Positions 28,563 to 36,626 of a stretch of 64,000 nucleotides of DNA are shown piece by piece (within the stretch, counting starts at the first letter, position 1; every line of letters begins with the position of its first letter). Under the pieces are notes generated by a model. It did no database searches and was not told the origin of the DNA. It worked only from the letters and a program-made list of their open reading frames with translations. The stretch comes from Microbacterium sediminis (lineage in GTDB: Bacteria > Actinomycetota > Actinomycetes > Actinomycetales > Microbacteriaceae), in the NCBI RefSeq assembly GCF_004564075.1, contig NZ_CP038256.1, positions 558,001-622,000 of the forward strand, written 5' to 3'. The translations under genes were made by a program, and so were the position numbers.

Positions 28563-28909
28563 GCCAGCGCCCGCCGGCCGTGCAGCACGCCGATCACCAC
28601 CGCCGCGACACCGAAGACGAGACCGCCCCAGCCGAGGCCGAGATCCCACAGCGCCATGGTGGCCGAGAGGAACACGAGCAGCTCCACGAGCGCCCGCACG
28701 AACGGGTGCACTGCGAACACGGCCTTCGGCGAGACGAACAGCGCCCACACGAGGATCGCCAGCGCCGGCGCCAGCAGGCCGAACAGGATGTTCCAGGCGA
28801 ACGGCCACGCCACGAAGCCCCAGATCAGAAGGATCGCGACGGCGACGATCTCCGACAGGAGGCGCAGCACGTCGAGCGCGGTGATGCGGGGGCGTTCGGG
28901 AGACGACAT
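28559..28909 (-). CDS. YrdB-like (DUF2568) small membrane protein
   Basis: This 116-residue protein has four predicted membrane helices separated by short loops, with a SPKAVFAVHPFVRALVE segment in the second loop that is typical of the YrdB/DUF2568 family. Function is unknown. A TAGACT -10 hexamer sits 7 bp before the ATG. It is the first gene of a two-gene operon with the FAD oxidase. Confidence 0.8.
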   Translation of the reverse strand: MSSPERPRITALDVLRLLSEIVAVAILLIWGFVAWPFAWNILFGLLAPALAILVWALFVSPKAVFAVHPFVRALVELLVFLSATMALWDLGLGWGGLVFGVAAVVIGVLHGRRALA

Positions 28910-28916
28910 GGGTTCC

Positions 28917-28922
28917 AGTCTA
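28917..28922 (-). promoter_or_regulatory. -10 element of the YrdB-like/FAD oxidase operon
   Basis: TAGACT on the minus strand lies 7 bp before the ATG at 28909, implying a leaderless or near-leaderless mRNA. Confidence 0.55.
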
Positions 28923-28985
28923 GATCCGGGCGCCCCGGGGCCCCGGGGGCGAGGCCGCGCCGCACGGCCGGGCGATATACCCAGT

Positions 28986-29022
28986 GTTCACCGGCCGGTC
29001 ACACGCGTCACCCCGGGGTGAC
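28986..29022 (+). promoter_or_regulatory. PHO-box-like repeats and palindrome before phnD
   Basis: Adjacent 11-base units GTTCACCGGCC (28986-28996) and GGTCACACGCG (28997-29007) fit the direct-repeat pattern of actinobacterial PhoP boxes. They are followed by a perfect 16-bp palindrome, GTCACCCCGGGGTGAC (29007-29022), which could instead be an operator for the GntR regulator. A TAGGTT -10 candidate follows at 29046-29051. Confidence 0.5.
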
Positions 29023-29119
29023 CCACACGGGATACCGGCGGTTCCTAGGTTCGCCCTGTTCCCGAAACACCCACAGCTGGGCCGGTGCGCACCGCGCTGC
29101 CCACAGAAAGGCCGCTCAC

Positions 29120-30076
29120 ATGCGTCTTCGTCACCCCCGCCTTGCGACCGCCTTCGCGGGCGTCGCGCTGATCGCCGCCCTCGCCGGCTGCTCGAGCAGC
29201 ACCGCCGCCGAGGAGCCCGCGGGCGGCGCCTCGGACGCCCCCGCCGCGGACGAGGGCACCTTCGCCAAGGACGAGAACACGATCGTCTTCGCCACCCTCC
29301 CCGACCACGAGGGCGCCGACCAGGACGCCGAGCCGATCGCCGAGTGGATCGGCGCCATCACCGGCAAGGAGGTCGAGTTCTTCCCGGCCACCGACTACAC
29401 CGCCGTCGTGCAGGGCCTGGCCTCGGGCCAGATCGACGTCGCCCAGATCTCGGCGTTCACCTACTACCAGGCGCAGGCCGCCGAGGCACAGATCGAGCCC
29501 ATCGGCGCGCAGATCACCGAGGAGGGCGCCGCCGCCGGTTACTACTCGGTCGCCATCGCCAACCCCGAGTGGGACGGCTCGACGATCGAGGACTTCGCCG
29601 ACGAGCCCGTCTGCTTCGTGAACCCCACCTCGACCTCGGGTCGCGCCATCCCCGCCTCGCAGCTCAAGGCCGCGGGCGTCGAGGTCGCGCCGGAGAACGT
29701 GCTCGCCCCCGAGGGCGGCTCGCACGACCTCAACGCGCTCAAGGTCGCCGAGGGCACCGAGTGCATGGTCGGCTTCGCGCAGGACATCGACGCCGACCCG
29801 CTGATCGAGGCCGGTGACCTCGTCGAGGTCGACCGCTACCTCGTCCCCGCCGCGCCGATCGTCATGCAGGCCGCCCTGCCGCAGGAGGTCAAGGACGCGC
29901 TGGTCGACGAGATCGCCGGCTCGACGCAGGAGACCCTGACCGCGCACGGCATCGAGCTCAACGACTTCCTCAAGGAGGGCTGGTTCGGCTTCGAGGGCGT
30001 GGACGACGCGTACTACGACTCGATCCGCACCGTCTGCGAAGAGGTCGCCGACGAGGTCGAGGCCTGCCAGGCCTGA
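29120..30076 (+). CDS. phnD: phosphonate ABC transporter substrate-binding lipoprotein
   Basis: This 318-residue binding protein has a lipoprotein signal (RLATAFAGVALIAALAGC, lipobox LAGC). It matches PhnD/PtxB-type oxyanion binders: FATLPDHEGADQDAEPIAEWI, SGQIDVAQISAFTYYQA, and FVNPTSTSGRAIPASQL where the serine/threonine cluster binds the phosphonate group. It would capture phosphonates outside the membrane for PhnC and the fused PhnE. AGAAAGG lies before the ATG. A strong hairpin 7 bp after the stop separates it from phnC. Confidence 0.93.
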   Translation: MRLRHPRLATAFAGVALIAALAGCSSSTAAEEPAGGASDAPAADEGTFAKDENTIVFATLPDHEGADQDAEPIAEWIGAITGKEVEFFPATDYTAVVQGLASGQIDVAQISAFTYYQAQAAEAQIEPIGAQITEEGAAAGYYSVAIANPEWDGSTIEDFADEPVCFVNPTSTSGRAIPASQLKAAGVEVAPENVLAPEGGSHDLNALKVAEGTECMVGFAQDIDADPLIEAGDLVEVDRYLVPAAPIVMQAALPQEVKDALVDEIAGSTQETLTAHGIELNDFLKEGWFGFEGVDDAYYDSIRTVCEEVADEVEACQA

Positions 30077-30083
30077 TCGATCC

Positions 30084-30117
30084 TGATGGGGGTCGCGGAG
30101 TCCCGCGGCCCCCATCA
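30084..30117 (+). terminator. attenuating hairpin between phnD and phnC
   Basis: A 15-bp stem with one G-U pair runs from 30084-30098 to 30103-30117 (outer arms TGATGGGGG / CCCCCATCA) with a 4-base loop. It mirrors the hairpin found after the sugar-binding gene. Confidence 0.75.
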
Positions 30118-30160
30118 TCCGTATCCCGCGTTACCCGCACACCACACGGAATGAAGTGAG

Positions 30161-31057
30161 ATGACCCCCACCGACGCCCCCGCCGTCCAGATCGCGGATC
30201 TGGGAAAGACCTATCCCGGAGCCGCCGGCCCGGCGCTGACCGGGGTGTCGCTGTCGGTCGCCCGCGGCGAGATCGTCGTGCTGCTGGGCCTGTCGGGCTC
30301 GGGCAAGTCGACGCTGCTGCGCCACATCGACGGCCTCGAGACGCCCACCGCGGGCACCGTCACCTCGCTCGGCCAGCCCGTCGCGCAGCTGCGCGGCCGC
30401 GAGCTGCGCGAGCTGCGGGGCAAGATCGGCTTCATCTTCCAGCAGTTCGAGCTCGTGGGGCCGCTCACGGTGCTCGAGAACGTGCTCACGGGGTCGCTGT
30501 CGACCCTGGCCGGCCCGCGCGTCGGCATCTGGATGTACCCCAAGGCGCTGCGCCGCAAGGCGCTCGAGCACCTCGACCGCGTGGGCCTGCTCGAGCGCGC
30601 CTACCAGCGCGCCGACACCCTCTCGGGCGGCCAGCAGCAGCGCGTCGCGATCGCCCGCGCGCTCATGCAGGACCCCGAGATCCTCCTCGCCGACGAGCCC
30701 GTCGCCTCGCTCGACCCCGAGTCGAGCAGCCAGGTGATGGGACTCATCCGCGAGATCGCGGCCGAGCGCGGGCTGACCGTCGTGTGCTCGCTGCACCAGG
30801 TCGATCTGGCTCTCGGCTGGGGCGACCGCATCGTCGGCCTGCGCGCCGGCGAGGTCGTGCTCGACACCACCACCGACGGCCTCACCAAGGACCAGGTCAT
30901 GGAGATCTACGGCCGCGTGGCCGTGTCGACCAGCGAGCTCACCGCGATCGAGGAGGAGCTCGCCGAGGCGCGCGAGCAGGTGCTCGCCACCGAGCTGCGC
31001 CGCAACGCGGCCGCCGAGCGCCTCGCGCAGGACGCCACCAACGAGGAGCCCGCGTGA
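30161..31057 (+). CDS. phnC: phosphonate ABC transporter ATP-binding protein
   Basis: PhnC energises phosphonate import. The 298-residue protein has Walker A GLSGSGKST near residue 47, the Q-loop FIFQQFELVG, the signature LSGGQQQRVAIARAL near 150, Walker B ILLADEPVASLD and the H-loop CSLHQVD. It is about 40 residues longer than usual because of a charged, probably coiled-coil C-terminal tail (TAIEEELAEAREQVLATELR). Its stop overlaps the permease start as GTGA. Confidence 0.94.
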   Translation: MTPTDAPAVQIADLGKTYPGAAGPALTGVSLSVARGEIVVLLGLSGSGKSTLLRHIDGLETPTAGTVTSLGQPVAQLRGRELRELRGKIGFIFQQFELVGPLTVLENVLTGSLSTLAGPRVGIWMYPKALRRKALEHLDRVGLLERAYQRADTLSGGQQQRVAIARALMQDPEILLADEPVASLDPESSSQVMGLIREIAAERGLTVVCSLHQVDLALGWGDRIVGLRAGEVVLDTTTDGLTKDQVMEIYGRVAVSTSELTAIEEELAEAREQVLATELRRNAAAERLAQDATNEEPA

Positions 31058-32874
31058 CCACCCTCGCCCCGGCCCCCGCGGCGGCGACGACGATCGCCGA
31101 GCGCATCGCGTCGCTGCCTCGCCCGAGGCCCCGCGTGTCGTCGATCGTCAGCGCGGCCACGCTCATCGGCATCGCGGTGCTCGGCGTCGTGTCGTTCATC
31201 GGGCTCGACTACAGCGTCAAGAACCTCGAGACGACGTGGTTCAACCTCACGCGTTTCATCGGCATGGCCACCCCCATGCAGTGGCCCGGCTGGGAGGTGT
31301 CGGGCGTCCGCGGCGCGGACGGCACGACGTACACCACCACGTGGGTCGGCTTCGAGCCGATCTGGGCGATGGGCGGCGTGATCCTCACCACCCTCGCGCT
31401 CACGATCGCCGGCACGGCGGTCGCCGTGCTGCTGTCGGTCCCCGTCGCCTACGGCGCCGCCGCGAACACGTCGCCGAACGTCGCCGTGCGCATGATCTGC
31501 CGCGGCATCGGCGTGGTGGCCCGCGCGATCCCGGACGCCGCGATCGCGGTGTTCCTCATCTTCCTCTGGTACGGATCGGGCATCCTCCCGGCGATCGTCG
31601 CGGTCGGCCTGCACTCCGTCGGCATGATCTCGAAGATGTTCGCCGACGCGATCGAGCAGACCGACGAGGGTCCGCGCATGGCGATCCGCTCGGCCGGCGG
31701 ATCCAAGCCGCAGCAGTTCTGGTCGGGCATCTTCCCGCAGGTCCTGCCGGCCTGGATCGCCGTGGGCCTGCACCGCGCCGACATCAACCTCCGCGGCACG
31801 GTCATCCTCGGCTACGTCGGCGTGGCCGGCATCGGCGCCGAGCTCAGCGGCGCGATGCACGCGGGCCCGGCCGGCATGCGCCGCGTGATCCCGCTCGTCG
31901 TCATCATCATCGCCCTGTGCATCGTGTTCGAGATCGTCTCGTCGTCGATCCGCGCGAAGCTGCTGGGCGTGCGCCCCACCGGCAGGGGCGTCGGCGACAC
32001 CGTCGTGCGCGGCGCGATGAAGCTCGCCGCGCGGGCGCAGGCGGCGCGGTCGGAGGACCGGGCGGTGCGGGTCGAGAACGCCATGACCCGGCCGTGGGAC
32101 CGCGATCGGCGCAACACCACGCTGTGGATCTGGACGGGCATCGTCATCGTCATCGCGTCGTTCGTGTACGTGCAGCCCGACTTCACGCGGCTGTTCTCGG
32201 ACTGGCGGTTCGATCAGGTCCAGAACGAGCAGCTGGATCGCGCCGTGTGGCCGATCACGTTCGGCGACCGCGAGTTCGCCAGCGTGCTCGAGGCCGCGTT
32301 CGTCACGCTCGAGGTGGCCTTCGCCGCGACGCTGATGGGCGCCGTCATCTCGGCGGTCGTGGGCCCGCTGTCGGCGCGCAACGTGGCGCCGAACGGGATC
32401 GTGCGCAACACGTTCCGCGGCATCGCGCTCGTCATCCGCGCGATCCCCGACCTCGTCGTGGCCATCCTCTTCATCATCGCGACCGGCTTCGGCCCGCAGG
32501 CCGCCGCGCTCGCGCTCGGCATCGGCGGCGTGGGCCTGCTCGCCAAGCTCATCGGCGACTCGATGGAGGAGGTCGACCGCGGGCCGGAGCGCGCCCTCAC
32601 CGCGGGAGGCGCGACCCGGCCGCAGGTGTTCTTCTCGTCGACCGTGCCGATGTCGGTGCCGGCCATGGTGAGCCACGTGCTGTACCTGCTCGAGCAGAAC
32701 ATCCGCTCGGCCACCGTCCTCGGCATCGTCGGGGGCGGCGGCATCGGCTTCCTGCTGCTGAACGCCATGAACGGCCGCCACTTCGACCAGATGCTCGCCT
32801 ACCTGCTGGTGATCATCGCCATGGTGGTCGTCGTCGAGGCCGCGGCGCTGCTCATCCGCCGCGCACTGAAGTGA
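31054..32874 (+). CDS. phnE: phosphonate ABC transporter permease, two PhnE domains fused
   Basis: This single 606-residue polypeptide contains two complete PhnE-like membrane domains. The first (about 30-315) has the ATPase-docking loop EQTDEGPRMAIRSAGGSKPQ. The second (about 345-606) has EEVDRGPERALTAGGATRPQ. Both carry the RAIPD.xxA.xFL motif typical of PhnE (VARAIPDAAIAVFLI; VIRAIPDLVVAILFI). Most systems use a homodimer or two separate genes, so the fusion fixes a 1:1 pseudodimer. An insertion of about 35 polar residues joins the halves. GTG start and stop overlap neighbouring genes by 4 bp. Confidence 0.93.
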   Translation: MTTLAPAPAAATTIAERIASLPRPRPRVSSIVSAATLIGIAVLGVVSFIGLDYSVKNLETTWFNLTRFIGMATPMQWPGWEVSGVRGADGTTYTTTWVGFEPIWAMGGVILTTLALTIAGTAVAVLLSVPVAYGAAANTSPNVAVRMICRGIGVVARAIPDAAIAVFLIFLWYGSGILPAIVAVGLHSVGMISKMFADAIEQTDEGPRMAIRSAGGSKPQQFWSGIFPQVLPAWIAVGLHRADINLRGTVILGYVGVAGIGAELSGAMHAGPAGMRRVIPLVVIIIALCIVFEIVSSSIRAKLLGVRPTGRGVGDTVVRGAMKLAARAQAARSEDRAVRVENAMTRPWDRDRRNTTLWIWTGIVIVIASFVYVQPDFTRLFSDWRFDQVQNEQLDRAVWPITFGDREFASVLEAAFVTLEVAFAATLMGAVISAVVGPLSARNVAPNGIVRNTFRGIALVIRAIPDLVVAILFIIATGFGPQAAALALGIGGVGLLAKLIGDSMEEVDRGPERALTAGGATRPQVFFSSTVPMSVPAMVSHVLYLLEQNIRSATVLGIVGGGGIGFLLLNAMNGRHFDQMLAYLLVIIAMVVVVEAAALLIRRALK

Positions 32875-33956
32875 GCGACGGGTACGACCTCGCCGTCGTC
32901 GGCGCGGGGATCGTCGGCCTCGGCCACGCCGCCGCCGCGCTCGAGCGGGGGCTGAAGGTGGTCGTGATCGACCGCGCCACGGCCGTGGCCGGCTCGACGA
33001 TCCGCAACTTCGGCCACGCGGGCTTCTCGGCGCACGCGGGCGAGGCGGGGGAGTACGCCCGCGTCGCCCGCGAGGTGTGGCAGCGGCTCGCCGCCCGGGC
33101 GGGCTTCTGGGCGCGCGAGACCGGGACGCTCGTGGTGGCGCGGCACGAGGACGAGCTCGCCGTGCTGCGCGAGAGCGGCGTCGGCGACCTGCTCTCGGCG
33201 GCCGGCGTCGAGGAGCTCGCGCCCGTGCGCGGCGCCGTCGGCGGGGCCCTGCGACGCGGCGACATGCAGATCGATCCCCGCGAGGCCGGCCCCACGATCG
33301 CCGCCTGGCTGCGGGAGCAGGGCGTGGAGTTCCGCTGGCGCACGGCGGCGCTCGGCGTGGAGCCGGGCGTGCTGCACACCTCGCGCGGCGAGATCCGCGC
33401 CGAGGCGATCGTCGTCGCCGTGAACTTCGACGTGGATCACCTCTTCCCCGACATCGCCGAGGAGCACGGCGTCGTCCGCTGCGGCCTCGACATGATGCTC
33501 ACCGACGGCGTGGGCCTGCGGATCCCGGTGCTCACCGGCTCGTCGATGCTGCGCTACTCCGCCTTCGCCGCGGCGCCGTCGATCGCCGACGTCCGCGCCC
33601 GGATCGCGGCCCAGGAGCCGGGCATCCTCGAGCGCGACGTCAACCAGATGTACACCGAGCGCCCGGACGGCACGCTGCTCGTCGGCGACACCCACTACGG
33701 CGGCGAGACGATCCTGCCGTTCCAGGACGAGGACGCGTTCACGCTGCTGGGGCGCCTGGGCGAGGAGCTGTTCGGCCGGCCGCTGCGCGTCCGCCAGCGC
33801 TGGCAGGGCATCTACGCGAAGGCGCCGGGGGACTTCCTCCGCGTCGCGCCGAGGGACGGGGTGCGCGTGGTGAGCGTCACCACCGGCATCGGCATGACGA
33901 CCGGCCTGGGACTGGCCGAATCCGTGATCGCAGAACTGTTTGGAGAAGCCCGATGA
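32871..33956 (+). CDS. FAD-dependent oxidoreductase of phosphonate clusters (TIGR03364-like)
   Basis: This 361-residue DAO-type flavoenzyme begins with the dinucleotide-binding motif VVGAGIVGLGHAAAALERGL. It also has STIRNFGHAGFSAH near residue 40 and ends with VTTGIGMTTGLGLAESVI. The TIGR03364 family co-occurs with phosphonatase-like hydrolases and is proposed to oxidatively deaminate an aminophosphonate such as a hydroxylated or N-methylated 2-aminoethylphosphonate, giving an aldehyde for the next enzyme. Here it is coupled by 4-bp overlaps to the phosphonate permease and the HAD enzyme. The exact substrate is not established by sequence. Confidence 0.88.
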   Translation: MSDGYDLAVVGAGIVGLGHAAAALERGLKVVVIDRATAVAGSTIRNFGHAGFSAHAGEAGEYARVAREVWQRLAARAGFWARETGTLVVARHEDELAVLRESGVGDLLSAAGVEELAPVRGAVGGALRRGDMQIDPREAGPTIAAWLREQGVEFRWRTAALGVEPGVLHTSRGEIRAEAIVVAVNFDVDHLFPDIAEEHGVVRCGLDMMLTDGVGLRIPVLTGSSMLRYSAFAAAPSIADVRARIAAQEPGILERDVNQMYTERPDGTLLVGDTHYGGETILPFQDEDAFTLLGRLGEELFGRPLRVRQRWQGIYAKAPGDFLRVAPRDGVRVVSVTTGIGMTTGLGLAESVIAELFGEAR

Positions 33957-34630
33957 CCACACGCATCGAGACCGTCGTGCTCGACATGGCGGGCACCACC
34001 GTGCTCGACAAGGGCCTCGTGACCGGGGCGTTCACGCGGGCGTGGCAGCGCGAGCAGGGCGCCGAGCGGTTCGACGAGGCGATGCGGCACGTCATCGACA
34101 CGATGGGCATGTCGAAGATCGAGGTCTTCCGCGGGCTCGTCTCGGAGGACGAGGCGCAGGCGCTCAACGTCGCGTTCGAGGCGGCGGTCGCCGAGCTCGT
34201 GGCCGAGGGCGTCGTCGAGCCGATCCCGGGTGCGGAGGACGTCATCCGCGGGTTCCAGGCCGAGGGGCGCCGCGTCGCGCTGACGACGGGCTTCTCGCGC
34301 GAGACGGCCGACCTCGTGCTGCGCGCGCTGGGCTGGGAGCACCTGCCCGACCTCACGATCACTCCGGCCGAGGCCGGCCGCGGACGCCCCGCGCCCGACA
34401 TGCCGCTGATGGCGCTCATCCGCACCGGGGCGTCGTCGGTCGCGGCGCTCGCGGTCATCGGCGACACCGAGTCCGACGTGCTCTCGGGCCGCAACGCGGG
34501 CGCCGGCGTGGTCGCCGCCGTGATGACGGGCGGGCACGCCTCGCGCGAGGCGCTCGAGGCCGCGGGGCCGACGCGCGTGCTCGCGTCCGTCGTGGAGCTT
34601 CCCGCGCTGCTGGCCGAGCTCGGGGTGTGA
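33953..34630 (+). CDS. phosphonatase-like HAD hydrolase (PhnX-like, TIGR03351)
   Basis: This 225-residue HAD enzyme has the phosphonatase-type first motif VVLDMAGTTV, with nucleophile Asp11 and Ala13 replacing the usual Asp. The cap segment MGMSKIEVFRGL aligns Lys55 with the Schiff-base lysine of phosphonoacetaldehyde hydrolase (family pattern MGxxK), which argues that it cleaves a C-P bond in an aldehyde substrate. The C-terminal motif is VIGDTESDVLSGRNAG. No PhnW aminotransferase is nearby. The adjacent FAD oxidase would supply the aldehyde, probably phosphonoacetaldehyde or a hydroxylated form. Confidence 0.88.
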   Translation: MTTRIETVVLDMAGTTVLDKGLVTGAFTRAWQREQGAERFDEAMRHVIDTMGMSKIEVFRGLVSEDEAQALNVAFEAAVAELVAEGVVEPIPGAEDVIRGFQAEGRRVALTTGFSRETADLVLRALGWEHLPDLTITPAEAGRGRPAPDMPLMALIRTGASSVAALAVIGDTESDVLSGRNAGAGVVAAVMTGGHASREALEAAGPTRVLASVVELPALLAELGV

Positions 34631-35334
34631 CGGCGGTGGGCGCCGAGCCCGCCGAGATCGCGGGGGTGCTGGAGACCGAGATCGGCGGCCTGCCGTCGGG
34701 CGCCCGGCTGCCCAGCGAGCACGCGCTGATGCAGCGTTTCGGCACCACGCGCGCCATCGTGCGCCGGGCGCTGGCGGATCTCGAGGCGCGGCACCTCGTG
34801 CGCCGCGTGCGGGGCGCGGGGAGCTTCGTCAACCGCCGGATCGACTTCGTGCTCGCGCCCGGATCGGCGCCGTCGCTGCACGAGGTCGTGCGGGCGGCGG
34901 GCGCGACGGCGCGCACCTACGTGATCGCGGCCGCGACCCTGCCGGTGCCGGCCGACGTCGCGGCGCACCTGGGGGTCGAGGCGGGCGTGCCCTGCCAGCG
35001 TCTGCGGCGGGTTGGGTGCATCGATGACGTCGAGTCCAGCGTGGCGGAGGAGTGGATCGCGCCCGGCGTGCTGGATCACGTCGACGTCGGGCTGCGCGCG
35101 ATCGAGTCGCTCGCCGATGCGCTGCGTGCCGGGCGGCACGACCCCGTGCGCGCGTGGTCGCGCGCGGTGACCGACCTGGCGCCGGCCGAGGTCGCCGACC
35201 GGCTCGGCGTCGCGCGCGGGGCGGCGATGTGGTCGCTCGAGACCCTCACCCGCGAGGGCGGCGACGGGCGCGCCCTCATGTACAGCCGATCCTGGCTGCG
35301 GCAGGACCGGGTCCGCCTCGTCGTCGAGCTCTGA
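34627..35334 (+). CDS. GntR-family regulator of phosphonate genes (PhnF-like)
   Basis: This 235-residue regulator has an N-terminal winged helix (about 8-75, SGARLPSEHALMQRFGTTRAI) followed by a UTRA effector domain (about 90-235). That is the HutC/PhnF architecture. It is the last gene of the transporter/phosphonatase operon, coupled by GTGA, and lies 210 bp ahead of phnG. It therefore probably regulates one or both phosphonate operons. Palindromic candidates are the 16-mer at 29007-29022 and the CGCAGATCTGCG pair at 35364-35424. Confidence 0.88.
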   Translation: MTAVGAEPAEIAGVLETEIGGLPSGARLPSEHALMQRFGTTRAIVRRALADLEARHLVRRVRGAGSFVNRRIDFVLAPGSAPSLHEVVRAAGATARTYVIAAATLPVPADVAAHLGVEAGVPCQRLRRVGCIDDVESSVAEEWIAPGVLDHVDVGLRAIESLADALRAGRHDPVRAWSRAVTDLAPAEVADRLGVARGAAMWSLETLTREGGDGRALMYSRSWLRQDRVRLVVEL

Positions 35335-35362
35335 CCCGCACCCCCGGCGCACCTGCGTTTCG

Positions 35363-35425
35363 GCGCAGATCTGCGTTCGAGCGCAGCCGACGCGCGATCG
35401 GCTGCGCGGAATCGCAGATCTGCGC
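35363..35425 (+). repeat. 63-bp two-stage inverted repeat with two CGCAGATCTGCG palindromes
   Basis: GCGCAGATCTGCG (35363-35375) faces its exact complement at 35413-35425. Inside, GCGCAGCCGA (35381-35390) faces TCGGCTGCGC (35398-35407), leaving symmetric 5-base internal loops and a 7-base apex. The outer arms each contain the self-complementary 12-mer CGCAGATCTGCG, and TGCGCGGAATCG is also directly repeated. It could be the operon terminator or paired operators before phnG. Confidence 0.75.
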
Positions 35426-35461
35426 GGAATCGCCGGGCGTGCCGCACGAACCGCGCGACAA

Positions 35462-35501
35462 GTCACCGGTGGTTTACCTGGCGATTCACCGGCCGTCCAC
35501 G
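35462..35501 (+). promoter_or_regulatory. PHO-box-like repeats before phnG
   Basis: Four related half-sites, TCACC, TTTACC, TTCACC and TCCAC, occur with ACC spaced 11, 12 and 11 bases apart. TTCACCGGCCG at 35486-35496 also occurs before phnD (28987-28997), suggesting shared control by phosphate starvation. Confidence 0.45.
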
Positions 35502-35544
35502 TTCGCTCCGGGTCCGCGTCACCGCCGGCTCGCACAGTGGTCGC

Positions 35545-36033
35545 ATGCAGACGACCCAGCGGGACCCGAGCGAGCGGCGCCGCACGGCGCGCGTGCTCTC
35601 GGGCGCCACCGAGGCGGAGCTCGCCGAGCTGTGGCGCACCTGGCCCGAACGCCCCGAGGTCGAGTACCTGCGCGGCCCGGAGGCCGGGCTCGTGATGGTG
35701 CAGGCCCGCACGGGCGGCGCGGGGGACCGGTTCCACCTCGGCGAGGCCACCGTCACGCGCGCGACTGTCGCCGTGCGCGGTGCGGGCGACGAGGCCGTCG
35801 GCACCGCCTACGTGCTCGGCAGCCACCCCGAGCACGCCGCGCTGGCCGCGATCTTCGACGCGATGCTCGGATCGGGCGCGCGGGAGCGGGTGCTGGCCGG
35901 GGTGATCGAGCCGCTCGAGCGCGCCCAGCACGAGCGCGACCTGCGCGCGCGCCGCGACGCCCGCGCCACCGTGGTGGACTTCTTCACCGTCGCGCGCGAG
36001 AACGACGGCTCCGACGACGAGGACGACGAATGA
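35545..36033 (+). CDS. phnG: C-P lyase core subunit PhnG
   Basis: PhnG is part of the PhnGHIJ core that converts phosphonates and ATP to ribose-1-phosphonate 5-triphosphate. The 162-residue protein matches the family along its length: RRTARVLSGATEAELAELW, VEYLRGPEAGLVMVQARTGG, FHLGEATVTRATV, and GTAYVLGSHPEHAALAAIFD. It has an acidic C-terminal tail. It is the first gene of the C-P lyase operon, preceded by a PHO-box-like region, and overlaps phnH by ATGA. Confidence 0.95.
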   Translation: MQTTQRDPSERRRTARVLSGATEAELAELWRTWPERPEVEYLRGPEAGLVMVQARTGGAGDRFHLGEATVTRATVAVRGAGDEAVGTAYVLGSHPEHAALAAIFDAMLGSGARERVLAGVIEPLERAQHERDLRARRDARATVVDFFTVARENDGSDDEDDE

Positions 36034-36626
36034 CGATCGCGGCCCTGCAGACCCCCGGCTTCGCCGACCCGGTCGGCGACGCGCAGCGCGTGTTCCGCGC
36101 GGCGCTCGAGGCCCTCGCCCGGCCCACGCTGCCGCAGCCGGTCGACGCCCGCGTCGCCCCGCCCGCACCGCTGGCCCTCGTGGTCGGCGCGCTCGTGCTC
36201 ACCCTCTGCGACGAGCAGACCCCGGTGTGGCTCGGATCCGCGCTGCGCGCGCCGGACGTTGCCGCGTGGATCCGCTTCCACACCGGCGCGCGGATCGTGG
36301 ACGACGCCGGCGACGCGGCCTTCTGCCTGGCGTCCCCGGGCGAGGTCCCGCCGCTGGCGTCGCTGCGGCAGGGCACGGACGAGGAGCCGCACCTCTCGGC
36401 GACGGTGATCGTCGACGCCACCGGCGCGGCGCCCGCGGGCGAGCTCATCGCGACCGGGCCGGGCGTGAACGGATCGGCGGCGTGGGACGGGGCCGGGCTG
36501 CCGTGCGCCCTCGAGGACTGGTCGGCGAACGCCGCCCGCTTCCCGCGCGGCGTCGATCTGCTCCTCGCGGGCGAGCGCGAGGTCCGCGGCCTGCCGCGCA
36601 CCACCCGGCTGAGGGGAGCCGCCTGA
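36030..36626 (+). CDS. phnH: C-P lyase core subunit PhnH
   Basis: This 198-residue PhnH homologue begins with GFADPVGDAQRVFRAALEAL and contains LVVGALVLTLCDEQTPVWL and the C-terminal FPRGVDLLLAGEREVRGLPRT. In E. coli PhnH is a pseudo-symmetric PLP-transferase-like fold protein in the C-P lyase core without a known active site of its own. The start overlaps phnG by 4 bp and its stop shares one base with the phnI start. Confidence 0.95.
   Translation: MTIAALQTPGFADPVGDAQRVFRAALEALARPTLPQPVDARVAPPAPLALVVGALVLTLCDEQTPVWLGSALRAPDVAAWIRFHTGARIVDDAGDAAFCLASPGEVPPLASLRQGTDEEPHLSATVIVDATGAAPAGELIATGPGVNGSAAWDGAGLPCALEDWSANAARFPRGVDLLLAGEREVRGLPRTTRLRGAA

Noticed and set aside
34667..35334. Riboswitch or attenuator before the C-P lyase operon
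   Set aside because: The sequence here is coding for the GntR regulator. The structured element lies later (35363-35425) and does not resemble a known riboswitch.
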